This document shows positions 32,000-42,827 of a DNA stretch of 64,000 bases, one piece after another. This DNA is from Tetracladium setigerum (taxonomy: Eukaryota > Ascomycota > Leotiomycetes > Helotiales), in assembly GCA_031472005.1 (NCBI GenBank), contig PZJY01000010.1, positions 1,674,001 to 1,738,000 of the forward strand, given 5' to 3'. Position numbers and translations under genes: made by a program. Each line of letters begins with the position of its first letter. Positions within the stretch are counted from its first letter, which is position 1. Under the pieces are notes generated by a model. That model searched no databases. It had not been told where the DNA came from and saw only the letters and a list, made by a program, of their open reading frames with translations.

Positions 32000-32828
32000 G
32001 GTTCCAAGATATGTAAGATGTGGTTGGGAGGTGTGATGGGAAGTGTGATTGGGAGGTGTGATTATGGAGGGCGCAGTGCAGCAGGCAGGGCCTTTAGATA
32101 TAGAGATCCATGACGGTGGCCATTCTATTGTAGGAAAGAAAGCGATTCTCCGTGCCGCGAGCTGACGTGCATCCTAATTTCAAAATGGCGTTCCCGCGCG
32201 GAAGATTTCAGTGCTAGGCCCCAGACTATTGATGGTGTCCAGCTTTGGCCGCGATGTGATATCCCCTGTTTGATTGTCGGACAGATTGCGGGCTTTCCGA
32301 GGCTGATTAGGTGAAGGGCGTGGGAAGGGGGTGGGATGAAAGTGTTAACTCAATGATGTAAAGCAAGGATTTGCCATTCATCAATAGTTCCCGGGTATAA
32401 ATTCGAAGAGCAGACATTTCCGTCTCATTGTTCCCTACTTCACGGATCTTCGAAATCCGACGGCTGAAAGCCATGCAAGGCAAGGACATCGAGCGTATCA
32501 GACGCTTCAAACTCGTAAGCGAAGGCGTAAGCGAATAAACATTATGAAATAGTGTCACTTGAATCAGAACAAGGTGCCTCGTAAATCAGTGGGGTTGTTA
32601 CCGCCCAAACCGCCGCTCTTGAATCCGATTCTGGCTGAATATCGCCAAGGATTTGTTGGCTCAGGTGGCTACAGGTCATCAAAAGATTTTCCTGTCTTAT
32701 TTGCCACATTTCTTTCCTCTTCCAAGTTGTTTGTCTCCTAAAAACGATCAGTGTTGGTTCTATCACTCTAAGTGGGAAAGGCGAATGACACCTTCAGTCC
32801 ACATTGCACAGGACCCCAAAAGATTCCA
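32000..32828. other. Gene-free interval
   Basis: This lies between the divergent starts of the basic-protein gene (31999, minus) and the bZIP-like gene (32829, plus). Short frames on both strands show no domain or splice support. 32010-32050 has a small tandem GGGAGGTGTGATTGGGA-type repeat. I see no other structure. Confidence 0.45.
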
Positions 32829-33514
32829 ATGGCTGAGGGACAAAGTACAAAGAAAGCGCGAGGTATAGTATTGAGTTTCAGGATGTATTGAAAAATGCGT
32901 TTAATAACACAACAATAGAAAACCCTCCACCGCTAACAACTGCTCAACGCGAGCAAAAACGGCGACGCGATCGAGTATATCAAGCCAAACGAAGACAACA
33001 GAAAGTCGAGGCAGAACAGACAATCGGGGTGATACAAACAATCGAGGAAAAACAGACAATCGAGTGGAAACCAAAGACAATTGAGGGAACACAAAAGATC
33101 ACGCAAAAACAAAAGAAATTGGAAAGCATTGGAGAAAGGGTACAGGCGTTGGAGTTGTTGGTCTCACCGAAAGAAGCGCGGTTAAAGGATCACAAGGTAG
33201 AAGAGGAGGTGGGCTTCCTTGGGTTGCATCTCCTGGATCTTGAACAACAAGTTTTTGGAGAACAAGCTCTTGAAGAACAACAGCCTCTTGAACAGCCTCT
33301 TGAGCAACCACAGTTTCTTGAACGACAACAGCCTCTTGAGCAACCTCTTGAGCAACAGCCTTTAAGGCAACAACAACCCTATCCCCTAGACCACAGCTAT
33401 TTGGATATTGAAGAAGTAGAGGGAGGAGATTATTGGTGTATCTACTTTTTAATAGAGAATCATCCATGGGGTGGCGAGGCACAAAAGCTTGCTTCGGGTG
33501 GATTAGCGAGCTAG
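32829..33514 (+). CDS. bZIP-like basic/coiled-coil protein with Gln-rich repeats (209 aa)
   Basis: Exons 32829-32862 and 32919-33514 are joined over a 56-bp intron (GTATAG...AACAATAG) in phase, giving MAEGQSTKKARE followed by NPPPLTTAQREQKRRRDRVY. The segment QREQKRRRDRVYQAKRRQQK resembles a bZIP basic region (N-x7-R spacing is not exact). A Gln/Glu/Lys-rich, probably coiled-coil stretch follows (EEKQTIEWKPKTIEGTQK). Residues about 125-165 consist of EQQPLEQPLEQP-type tandem repeats. The C-terminus is acidic with HPWGGEAQ. A nuclear regulator is plausible. A true leucine zipper is not evident, so the bZIP label is tentative. Confidence 0.55.
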
Positions 33515-33832
33515 AATGGTTTGAAGCCACAGGGTCATGTTGAGGGAGGGTTGACTTCGGGCCACGAGACGTGGGATAGGACTTGGAGATTTGTGTGTAT
33601 TAGCGGGAGGGGAGGGGAATTTCCCTAGTTCAATAAAACTCTCGCAATGAAGTACGTCTAGATTGATTTCGTTCATTTTATAGTCGACCGCTGCTCCTTT
33701 GGACGGTAAAAGTCGCATCAACATTGAAAGTGTGAGCAAAAAGCGAAGACTTTTAGGTAGAATATCGATGAATAGATCAATACAGTTTTCTCGGTGCGTT
33801 TGAGTTTAAAGACCAATAAGCAATACTACGTC

Positions 33833-34906
33833 TCAACGACTCTCAAGTCCTGCCATAATCCAATCAACGGCTGGTTCAAGACATTCCTCATCCAATTCAC
33901 TTCCCACATCTTCCATATTCTCAAAGCCATGCCCCACGCCCTCTGCAATAAAGAGCTGGCAGCCGAACCCGTGTTCATGGGCCGAGTTCTGGTACTCAAT
34001 AATTTGTTCAAATGAGAATATGTCATCGTTCTTCGCCGCAACGATACAGATCTTTGGGGAAATTCGAGCTTCTGTCCACTTAAGCAACATCCGGACAGGA
34101 CCTAATAAAATTAGTTCTACACGCGCTAGTTGGAGCTGAATTTTCTTACTAATTGAATCAATCTCGTCAATGGTGACGGAACCTTTTCTCGGCCATGTTG
34201 GCTCTCCATTCGAGTCTGCAGGAAATCCACGCAGCATGACTTCAGCAATCCGTTGCTCCTGCATCATTCTTTTCCCCAATTGTGCTCGTGGACTTTCAGG
34301 AGCGCCTGGTGTGAGAAGGTCAAACTCGGCGAGGGGACCGGCATTCGGTCTTATTGCAGCCTTCATCAGTTCCATATCTGTCAAGGATGGTGGAGCTTTG
34401 GAATATCGTTCGTGGCCATTAAATCTTGGATTACGCAAATCTGTGGGAGGGCAAAACAGAAGCAGAGAGTCTGGCGGAGAAGGCCACAACTCTGGCTGCG
34501 CTTAATTAGTTCTTGGTCTGAAGTGAGAGAAGGCAAAACTGACTACCATGAATGCAAGGTGCGCACCAGCAGAAGACCCAGCAACAATGATGTGACCTTT
34601 CGTGGAATCTACTTTGGTGCGTACGAAAACGCCCACATCCCTGATATCCTCTTGAACCATGGACAAGTTCGCCTCTGGAATTAGCCGATAGTTGACAGTG
34701 ATGAACATTGCTCCTCGAGATAAAAAGTGAAAAGCAACAGCTCTAGGAAAGTCCGTGTATGAGCCTGCGAGCCAACATCCGCCGTGAAAGTACAATACAA
34801 TGTCTCCGTTGGATAGAGCAGGTTTGAATATCCCTGCTTTTAGATCACATCCACCTTTCGTTATCCAGGTGCATATTTCTGGATCTGGGAGACGAGTTGA
34901 AGCCAT
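33833..34906 (-). CDS. Alpha/beta-hydrolase fold-3 esterase/lipase-like (324 aa, 3 exons)
   Basis: Exons are 34906-34547, 34495-34150 and 34101-33833. Introns are GTAGTC...AAGCGCAG (51 bp) and GTAAGA...TTATTAG (48 bp, no stop in frame). HSL-family hallmarks are present: the oxyanion-hole motif YFHGGCWLAGS near residue 43, the nucleophile elbow VAGSSAGAHLAF near residue 112, an acid in AAKNDD near residue 261, and the catalytic His in GVGHGFEN near residue 293. There is no signal peptide, so the enzyme is probably intracellular and acts on small ester substrates. Length and motif order fit the family. Neighbours give no pathway hint. This is one of the best preserved enzymes in the window. Confidence 0.85.
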
Positions 34907-36144
34907 GGGGCTTGCAAGCTGTTATGCTGATGCGATCGAAAGACTTGATCTTGTGCGGTTGAATGACAAGTGTGTCGAAGGGTGAAAGCGTCCTTCCTAT
35001 GGATACATATTGTCATCATTGGTGGTATTATCGATCTCCCATACTGCCAGCAAGGCATCGACAGGCAAATTGGCAAACAATGATCGAGCATTTCATTCAA
35101 GTCGACTTGGACAAGAATTCAACAAGTTTGCCCCATTCATCCCACCGTACGCAATCAAAAGTAACTATTGGGAGGTAACTAACGCAGGATTGGTGGACAG
35201 GAGAAGGAAAATTTGCCAAGACTCGACTTTGAGTCTCGAAATTCCAACAGGCCTGTTTTTGGTCACTTTTCCCTCCCAATTCTCTGAGTTGCATTTCGGA
35301 TATGTAAAAGAAGTGCATAGTTAGACCATGATCGTGGGAAAATGGAAGTGAGCAGGGGTTGGGGTCGAAATGCCAAGGCCACTAAATTAAGTACCCTTAG
35401 CTACCTACCGCATCCTGGAAAGATGGAAGCGAGCAACGGGTAGTGTCGAAATGCCAAGGCCACTGAATTAAGTACCTTAGGCTAGCGTATCCTGAGAAGA
35501 TGGAAGCGAGCAGGGGGTGAGGTCGAAATGCCAAGGCCACTAAACTATGGGGCAGCAATTCCGTAGCCGCCACATTCTGATAAAGCAGAATGTCCAACGC
35601 GACAAGGGGGTCAGCAGCGTGTACCAGAGGTGCATGAATGACAGGTAGCATGCACGCTCGATTGAAACCTGTGGGAGGCATTAAGGTACTGCGTGCATGG
35701 CGACCACTTGGGTGCCGAGGTTTCTGATTGCCAGGTGCCCATGGCGTCTTGAACGGAGTATCCCTCCTGTATTTTGTTCATTTCGTACCTCCTGCTTGCC
35801 TGAACAGCGAACCATAACACATCCTGCCCACACTATGTAACACGGGATTCAAGATCGTCCGCTTTTTCATAGCCAGCTGATCCACAGCCAGGGAGTTCAA
35901 GAAGCAATTCTAAGGGGGTGCCATTGTTGAGGGCGAAGAAATGGGAAGGAGGTTGTTTCCATAGGTCGTCCTGTGTGGAAGGAAACCACCTCCGTTCCGA
36001 ACCAGCTCCCATATCCCTGCCTGCAAGTTGCCCTCCCCAGGTTCAAGAACCTGCACAGCGCCCTCTCCGTTCTTCGAAAACCTTCCGCCTTATCGTTGCC
36101 TCAGTTCGATCGAGATTCATTCATTGTTTGGAAACGCATTCAGA
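34907..36144. other. Gene-free interval with a tandem repeat block
   Basis: Apart from the 77-bp tandem repeat described separately (35336-35550), this interval holds several short open frames on both strands. None has a recognisable domain or consistent splicing. 35900-36144 is probably the leader of the Zn(2)-C6 gene. Confidence 0.4.
35336..35550. repeat. Tandem repeat, about 77-bp unit, 2.7 copies
   Basis: Three successive copies begin near 35336, 35417 and 35494. Each contains (A/G)ATGGAAG(T/C)GAGCA, then GTCGAAATGCCAAGGCCACT and (A/G)AATTAAGTACC, followed by a linker ending CATCCT/TATCCT. The third copy is truncated after CCACTAAACTATGG. Copies differ by scattered substitutions, so the array is not very recent. 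It is non-coding as far as I can see. Confidence 0.8.
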
Positions 36145-37367
36145 ATGGGCAATCCATTTCTAGCAGGTACTGATCTGCTAGCAAACGGATTTTATGAATA
36201 TCAATTGGGCAGTTTTGCCATCGCAAATTCTTTTCAATACAATCAACACTGCCATCCCCAAATTCTTGATCACCAATATCCTCAATATGAGGTGTCGCGA
36301 ACTTTACCCTCTATTGCTGAGAGTCCCTGTTCCGCCAGTCCAGAGGACAATCAGGACTTCCCAGACATAAGTCGTATCACGCCCTGCGAAACCAATCCAA
36401 TAGAATCAACAAATCAGTCTCAGAGTGCCATGCCACCTTCCGCTAATCAGTCACAGACTGATCCACCTGTTGAAGGAAAACGACAAAGAAAACGACCTCC
36501 AACACGCAAGACATCCGTTGAAGGAAAACCACCTCAAGGACGCAAGACACCTGTTGAAGGGAAAAGGCCCACAGGACCCCCAAAAATACATTCCCCGGAA
36601 CCAGATAGAACTTCAGGAGCAAAAAAACAACAAGAACAAGAACCGGGTGCTTGACATGCAGGGAGAGAAGAAAGAAGTGTGACGAAACCAAACCAAATTG
36701 TGAGTTACTATATTTATTTCAATATTGAAAATTGTTAACTAGAACCATATAGGCAACAACTGCGAGAGAATGGGTACGATCTGTGGTGGATATCCAAAAC
36801 GCTACAAATGGGCGTCGTCAAAGAGTAAGCAGGATAGATAAGAGGGACAAAAGATAGGCTAACGCAAGAGTAGAAAAAGACAACTGTAATTCACAAAGCC
36901 TGACAGCTAAAAGCGAAGACAACTATGGTTCACCAAGCATGGGAGGGAGGTTGGGATTTCCTCAAGATCCAAGCCAAAGTCCAATACCACCACAGGCTCA
37001 AATTCGAATACCAATTGTCTCTCTCTTCAAATCGCTAGAAAGCGCGTCTTGTATCGGTGCCACGATAGGAGTGATGCACGAAAGCGTGATAATAATCATT
37101 GGTACAGTTGTGTTCAGATTTGATAATGAGGCATCTGAACGCCTGGCTATGTGGTATTTTCGCACTCGCCATGCATCATTTCTGCAAATTCCAGATTCAT
37201 TGGGGTTCGACGAAGTGGCTGCGTTCTTCCTTCTTTTTGACAAATATTTTGATTTTAGCTTTATGGGCGTCTCCAAGGGGTCTAACGTAACGGCGTTCAC
37301 AAACGGCGTGAAAATTGAGGTTCCGCGGGATTTGATTCTAAATGCTATCGAAATACGAGTTGAATGA
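36145..37367 (+). pseudogene. Zn(2)-C6 transcription factor with a one-base frame break in an A-run
   Basis: ATG 36145 opens MGNPFLAGTDLLANGFYEYQ, followed by a Ser/Pro/Gln-rich region and tandem VEGK(R/P) repeats. After an A7 run (36621-36627) the conventional frame ends at 36654. One more A would give TTRTRTGCLTCRERRKKCDE, then TKPNC, an intron (GTGAGT 36700 to CATATAG 36752) and NNCERMGTICGGYPKRYKW. This is a complete C-x2-C-x6-C-x6-C-x2-C-x6-C binuclear cluster of a fungal Gal4-type factor. Exon 2 ends at 36824 (GTAAGC) and exon 3 runs 36871-37367. With the missing base the product would be about 374 residues, with the cluster mid-protein, unusual because it is normally N-terminal. No fungal-TF middle homology domain was seen. 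Confidence 0.7.
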
Positions 37368-37541
37368 ATGATAGAATTTGTATCTTGTACTTGATGGACC
37401 TGCGAGAAAACGTTGGCCTGACTATCTTTCTGCCCTCTCGTGCTTCCCTGCAAACTGTGCCATTGAATTCAATCAATACTGCAATACAATCGGAAAGCCA
37501 TGAAATGAACCAAACCCAAAAGTACAACCAAGCTGCGATTA

Positions 37542-38046
37542 TCAGCCGCCGAACCAAATAACAACAGTAAAGATGACACACCTGAAAAATACAACAATGA
37601 AAATTGTGTATCGTTCCGTCCTGTCCAAATTGACCTTTGTGAAATCCCATCCTGTGTCACTCTCCTCTAGCCAGAGTTCTGTGGCTGTAAACCCCAAATC
37701 TGAAGCGATCCTACCCAAAATCTTCACAGCATTCTTGACCAAATACTCCGACTTTTGAAAGGTTGGCAGGCACAGTTGGCAACCATCGCCATCTACGTTG
37801 GTGCCTGCGATATAAGAAGGGTGAAAGCGTGGAAAGAGACTTTCAAAGTGACGAATCAATTTTGCAATGTCGGCTGCATATGTAACTACTTCACAATCAG
37901 TATAAAGACTTCAGATGCTCTCGCTTAGTTGTTTCTCTACCTTTCAACCGCTCTACGCTTTTCTCCAACTCTAGAACTTCCTCTATCAATTCTTCTCTAC
38001 TTAAACCGTTGATTTGTTTACGCGGTGTTCGCTTGTAATAATACAT
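37542..38046 (-). CDS. Hypothetical protein with C-terminal hydrophobic segment (150 aa, 2 exons)
   Basis: Exons are 38046-37941 and 37888-37542, joined by a GTAGAG...TGTGAAG intron in phase. The product starts MYYYKRTPRKQINGLSREEL, then a charged helix (EEVLELEKSVERLK). A middle part with CQLCLPTFQKSEYLVKNAVK follows. The C-terminus YTIFIVVFFRCVIFTVVIWF could form one membrane anchor. I recognise no family. It is convergent with the Zn(2)-C6 gene, with 174 bp between stops. Confidence 0.58.
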
Positions 38047-39115
38047 AGTCCCGAAAGTTGGCGTGCTGCTCGAGATTGGAGTATACAATTTGGGGCAGCG
38101 TCCTGGGTATTGGGGAAACTCCTTGTTTTGAAGCGAGGAAGGTGAAGGTCACTAGTAGGGAGAATTGGGGAAGAGTTCATTGATTGGGTTCAAAAGGAGA
38201 GTGCTTGGTGGGTGGGCGATTGGGTCAAGACTCCTGGACTGGCGGACTGGCATGTCAATCAATATCTGCGGGGACAACGACCAGCGCCCCCGGACCGGGT
38301 ATGCACCTTAATCACATTTTTAATTCTGTATTTTGCATGGGAGACCTGGCCTGACGAAATGATTAGCAGCGAACCCCTCAGAACCCCCAGCAGCTCTGTT
38401 CTACGATACCGCTCGCGATGCCACTCGCGATGTATGATCTCTTTTCATGCGATAGATGATGCTGGTTTTTAGAATGATACTAGTGACTATAAATTGAATA
38501 TACCTTTCCCCAAACGGAATATTGAAAGAAATATGGGAAAGTTGATACGAAAGATTGGCAGGTGACACATGCCGGCGTTGCCTTTTGTTTTAGTATAGGA
38601 AGTCTGTGTACTAGGTGTGAGGCAGAGGGTCAAAAAAGCAGCGCCACCGGAAGCTACACGTCATAAACCTTTTCAGTGTGTATTGTAATCCCGTTTCAAT
38701 CTGGAATCCATACGAGCTGCATGTACTTGGGAACCTGCCCACCTTCCCGCCACCAACCCTCCCAATTCCAAATTCCTCGTAACCTATCATACGCATCTGA
38801 CCACATAGTCTATACAGGCCGCGCAGAGGTGATCAAGAGAAAAGAGAGAAGACAGAGATAACGAGGTTGCAGAAAAGGTCGCGCAAAAGAGGTCTGGCAT
38901 GAATCACCTTCACGACGTGGCCATCCCGTTTCTTCGAAATCAACATGGAAAAAATTCTCATCGCTCTTGCCATTCATAAATTTGTACTTCACCCGTGTCA
39001 CTTCCACTTCCGCCGTTCAATTTGATTTTACCTTACCGTTCTCTCAGCTACCCTTCAAGTTGAGGTTGTCAGCGCTGGTCCTATCGTCAGATCAAACCAC
39101 ACAAGGCGAACCAAG
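38047..39115. other. Gene-free interval containing a duplicated segment
   Basis: 38602-38790 matches 40908-41050. Shared blocks are GTGTACT(A/G)GGTGTG, GCAGAGGGTCAAA, TTTCAGTGTGTGTT-like and CCCAA(T/C)TCCA..TTCCTCG. No gene is supported here. 38990-39115 is probably the leader of the gene at 39116. Confidence 0.45.
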
Positions 39116-39606
39116 ATGTCTCAAGCAAAGACTGATGTTAGTATAATACCTGGGAATGAAGATGGGATCTGACACAGCTTCAGGAAACATTGCAACCACC
39201 TTCGTATGAAGAAGTTGTTTCATCTGGCGTCACTGTACCAACTGCAAATCAACCACAGCCCCCAATGTACCCAACAGCCCGCGATCCCCCAACAGCCCAC
39301 GATGACCCAGCAGTCCATGATTACCCAGCAGCCCACGATTACCCCACAACCGCGCATGGTCCAGTCAGCCAAGATATTTTGTCAGAACTGTATGGGATAT
39401 CAGCTTTATGTGCGTGTGTTGGTGTGCCTGTGGTGTTGGCTCCTATCGAAATAGGCTTGTCTTGTTGCACTTTCTATGATCTGGATGTCACTGTGTGCCT
39501 CTGTTGCCCCGAGCCTGAGTCAGGACCTCGCAACCAGGTCTCAGCTATACGCCCAGATTTGTGTTACACTACAGAGAATAGATTGCTGCCATGGAGGGAA
39601 CGGTGA
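39116..39606 (+). CDS. Small PPxY-motif, Cys-rich hydrophobic protein (147 aa, 2 exons)
   Basis: Exons are 39116-39136 (MSQAKTD) and 39184-39606, joined by a 47-bp GTTAGT...CTTCAG intron in phase 0. The N-terminus carries PPSYEEV, a PPxY motif that binds WW domains of Rsp5-type ubiquitin ligases. A run of AHDYP-type 15-bp tandem repeats follows. Residues about 75-115 are hydrophobic and Cys-rich (GISALCACVGVPVVLAPIEI, then LSCCTFYDLDVTVCLCC), suggesting membrane insertion or palmitoylation. The overall plan (PPxY plus Cys-rich hydrophobic segment) recalls LITAF/BRI3-type small membrane proteins, but the canonical CxxC...CxxC zinc ribbon is not clear. Confidence 0.58.
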
Positions 39607-39714
39607 TCTGACTTTTTGTATATACAGAAGGATTAAACCTATGCAATGAAAGACTGCTGCCTTCTTTGGCAGATGAACCCCGTCCAACATTCCCTCAATC
39701 CTCACATGGACTCC

Positions 39715-40765
39715 TTATACAAAGCTACCCTGAGACTCTGGCTTTTGCATTCCAATAGAATCCATAGACCCTTGGCCGATGGAAGGAGTCGCAGATGGCG
39801 GGAGAGACAGAGACGTCAATTGAAGCGAGGGTTTTCGGCGCAAATGTCTCCTCGCACGCGGTAGTGACATGATGAACATCTGCAACATGAAAGATGTAGC
39901 TGCTATTTGATGTGCCTGTTACCTCGTTAGCGAAATCTTGGAATACAATTCCTAACTCACCCATAGCGATGTGCAGAAGTTGACTTTACGAGTTAGAAAC
40001 AATATCAGAAACACCGCAGAAACTGTCCAGCTCAAGAAAGAACACAGTGCATGACAAATTAAGGGAGGTTGAAGCTTTTGGGTATGTTGTATTTGTTTCC
40101 TTCGGGCGTCTTCTCGGCTTCGGGTGTCTCCTTCTCTTTGGGTGTCTCCTTCTCTTTGGGTGTCTTCTTCCATTTGGATTTTTTGCTCGACTGGGAGGTT
40201 TTGCTCGATTGGGATGTTTTGTTTGCTGGAGAGTAATTTTTCCAGTCGGCGCCAGAAAAGATTCGCATGTGTGTACGCTGCAGAGTGTATGGTGTATCCC
40301 AAAATGAAAAGACAAAGAAATGCGACTTCCAACGCCGCTGGCGGCTTTTCTGTCAACGTACATCCGCCAATTATCAGGGTGCAGATGTACAAAAGCCCCA
40401 GTACCCATTGAAGAAACCGTTTGTTCTTGAGACAATACAACATAAGAAAAGTTATGCCCTGATTCAAAAGTCAGTTAGCAATTGGAAGTTACGAGTTGAG
40501 GTATGGCAAATACCTGATAAGCAAGCAAGAGTACTGCGTAGAATCGGAGAAGAACTTGCAAAGGGGTTCGGTCTTGTTTGATACAAGCGAAGCACAACAG
40601 CAACACATTCGCAATCAATAGTATGACAACAAGAAGTATTTGCCGTGACAGATTGTCATTTGGCTTGCATATATCTCGTACTTGTAGGCAAAGAGTGATA
40701 AACAATGACAATATAAAAAGAAGCGAAATACAAGAACTGACGATGGCGAGAGTCGAAGAACACAT
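39715..40765 (-). CDS. Six-span membrane protein, family unknown (304 aa, 3 exons)
   Basis: Exons are 40765-40514, 40458-39961 and 39879-39715. Introns start GTATTT and GTGAGT and end GAATCAG and GTTGCAG, all phase 0. Hydrophobic spans fall at about residues 6-27, 43-61, 71-93, 102-117, 126-145 and 218-239. Between spans 5 and 6 a cytosol-like loop contains tandem EGDTQR/EQ repeats and basic residues (RSREDARRKQ). The C-terminal exon is Ser/Arg/Pro-rich. I recognise no transporter or receptor signature. The repeat loop is encoded by near-identical 18-bp units at about 40120-40180. Confidence 0.65.
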
Positions 40766-42827
40766 TTGGAACCTAAGTGAAGAATGAACTCAAAGTAAGT
40801 GAAGGGCACCTGCAGCAACAAGCTGAGGTTAGTTCATTTCGATGTTATAACTTAATCCCAATCAAGAACAAGCAATTTAACTGTTCCAGAAATTCGTGAC
40901 GTGAATGGAGGTGTACTGGGTGTGGAGCAGAGGGTCAAAGATACTAGTCATGAGCTGTCTCTTTCAGTGTGTGTTACAGTCCCCATCTCAATCCCGCCAT
41001 CAGCTTTCCCAACTCCAGGTTCCTCGCCCCCTGCCTCCCGGCGTGGAAATATCAAAAATAATGATCGACACATCACCTTGTTTCCAGGGGTTTTTGCATA
41101 ATCTAGATCCTCCGTTGGGTGTCGGTCTGAATGACGCTCTTCGGCCTCTGTATGTGGGTGATGCAGCCATCCATTTACTTCTTCGCGGCTTGGTACGAAG
41201 TACTCGGGTACAGTATGACCACCATACTCAGTCACACCACATATTTTTATAATCATATTTGCAGATTCCATTTTTGACAATTTTGTGGTTAACCTACGTC
41301 CGTACTTACATGCTCCAAAAGCTGAATCTCTCTTACCTTGATTACTTTTCGCCCTAGCGCATCTGTGTTCGACCAGTGGCAATACCTGAAGCGAAACTTT
41401 TGTTTTGTGTTCTTCACCAGTCATAAAGCAGCGCAAACATCAACGTAATGAAGGAATTGAAGTTTGATGGTAATGGTTGGAATGAATACGAAGTTCAGCC
41501 TATGTTTCTCGCATCCGACTTCTCAAGGTGAGATATAGTCTGGAGGGCGGACTTGAACAAGTGCACTTTGTACTTGTACAGGACGATTTGTGCGATGAAC
41601 AGAGACCGCAAGAAATTTTGTACCATTGAAGGGTGCCAGCAGTCTAACCCTAATAAAATGTTTTAACATCGCGCAGTGCAATGTATCACTAAGAGCAGGT
41701 TCACCAAATGTGTTAATCAACGGTCCTCCTTTCCACCACTACATACCCAACACACACTGCGCCTTTTATGACGATTGCTGGACCATAACTTTTCGAGTAC
41801 AACGCATGAATAAAAACAAAGCATGGTTGTGGCGTGTTTCCTTTCCTTTCTTCTTTCCACTTTTCCGTCCCCTTTTCACTCCTCCTTGTCATCTTCCTTG
41901 CATCTCCCACCCTGTCTTCGTCGCTTTCCTACGCCTAGCCCACCGTAGTTTTCAACACCGTGATTTTTTAGTGTATACTGAAGATTCTGTTGATTGATGA
42001 TCCCGTTCGTGTCGAATCAACCCCAGCGAATGGGATCTCCCGCATTTGCGCCCTCGGCCCTTCATCTTCTGTTGAGACATGGTTGGACCACCCCATGTCG
42101 GAAATCAGCTTAATTGTCGACCGGAAATTGAGGGCAAGTACCACACCAGCTCGCGGTGAGAACGAGGCGACCCAAGCTACTAAATCCAACACACCTCCTC
42201 GTGTCACTTCGTGTCGCTTGGTGTCATTTCGTATCCTCTCCCGATAAAGCCAAGGATAGTTCGCAAGCTGATTGTAGCCCAGAAATTGTCCACGCAGTCA
42301 GTGGTACATGTGACCGCCTTCTGGTCATTTCAAAACCCCTTCCTTCAACTGATGGGTGGCGAGAATCGAAGTGTTGCTCCCTTCACCGTCATGTATCCTT
42401 CAAATCAAGAGCAAAAATCTGGTAGAAAAGACCGGCTGCAAATCCCATGTTCGTAAACGTTGATTGAGGATCAACTACAACACTGAAATGGCAGCAATAA
42501 GAATGTATTTCAATGAGAAAATGAAGAAGCTAGGCGCGTTTTGCTCACCGAGAGATGTGAAGCCTCAGAGGCAGCGAACACTATTGCGAACCACGGATAT
42601 TCAACGTTAGGCAAACAGTTCAATAACTTGGCTGGCCACGAATCGAGAATACCCCAAAATCTGCTATAAGTCGACCAGATTCCACTTTCTTCATTCTCGC
42701 TCCAGACACATCACTTAGTGCTTCATTACCATCTGAGAACAACCCATCCAACCTCACCCCCTATGTAAGACCCCGATCGCGATTACCATCTCCTACTGTA
42801 CTAACGACCGGCAATGTAGACAAGAAA
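40766..42827. other. Gene-poor interval
   Basis: 40908-41050 is the second copy of the segment at 38602-38790. On the minus strand a frame at 41424-40948 (ATG 41424, MTGEEHKTKVSLQ; later YGGHTVPEYFVPSREEVNGW) has some protein-like text but overlaps the duplicated segment, and no consistent splicing emerged. 42200-42240 shows small CGTGTCACTT/CGTGTCGCTT repeats. The leader of the EST1-type gene probably occupies the last 100-150 bp. Confidence 0.4.

Noticed and set aside
35397..35681. Minus-strand frame over the 77-bp repeat
   Set aside because: The open frame follows the repeat periodicity and has no domain or splice evidence.
36998..37453. Minus-strand 151-codon frame opposite the Zn(2)-C6 gene's last exon
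   Set aside because: Overlaps the better supported plus-strand exon that continues in phase from the cluster. Composition fits an antisense shadow.
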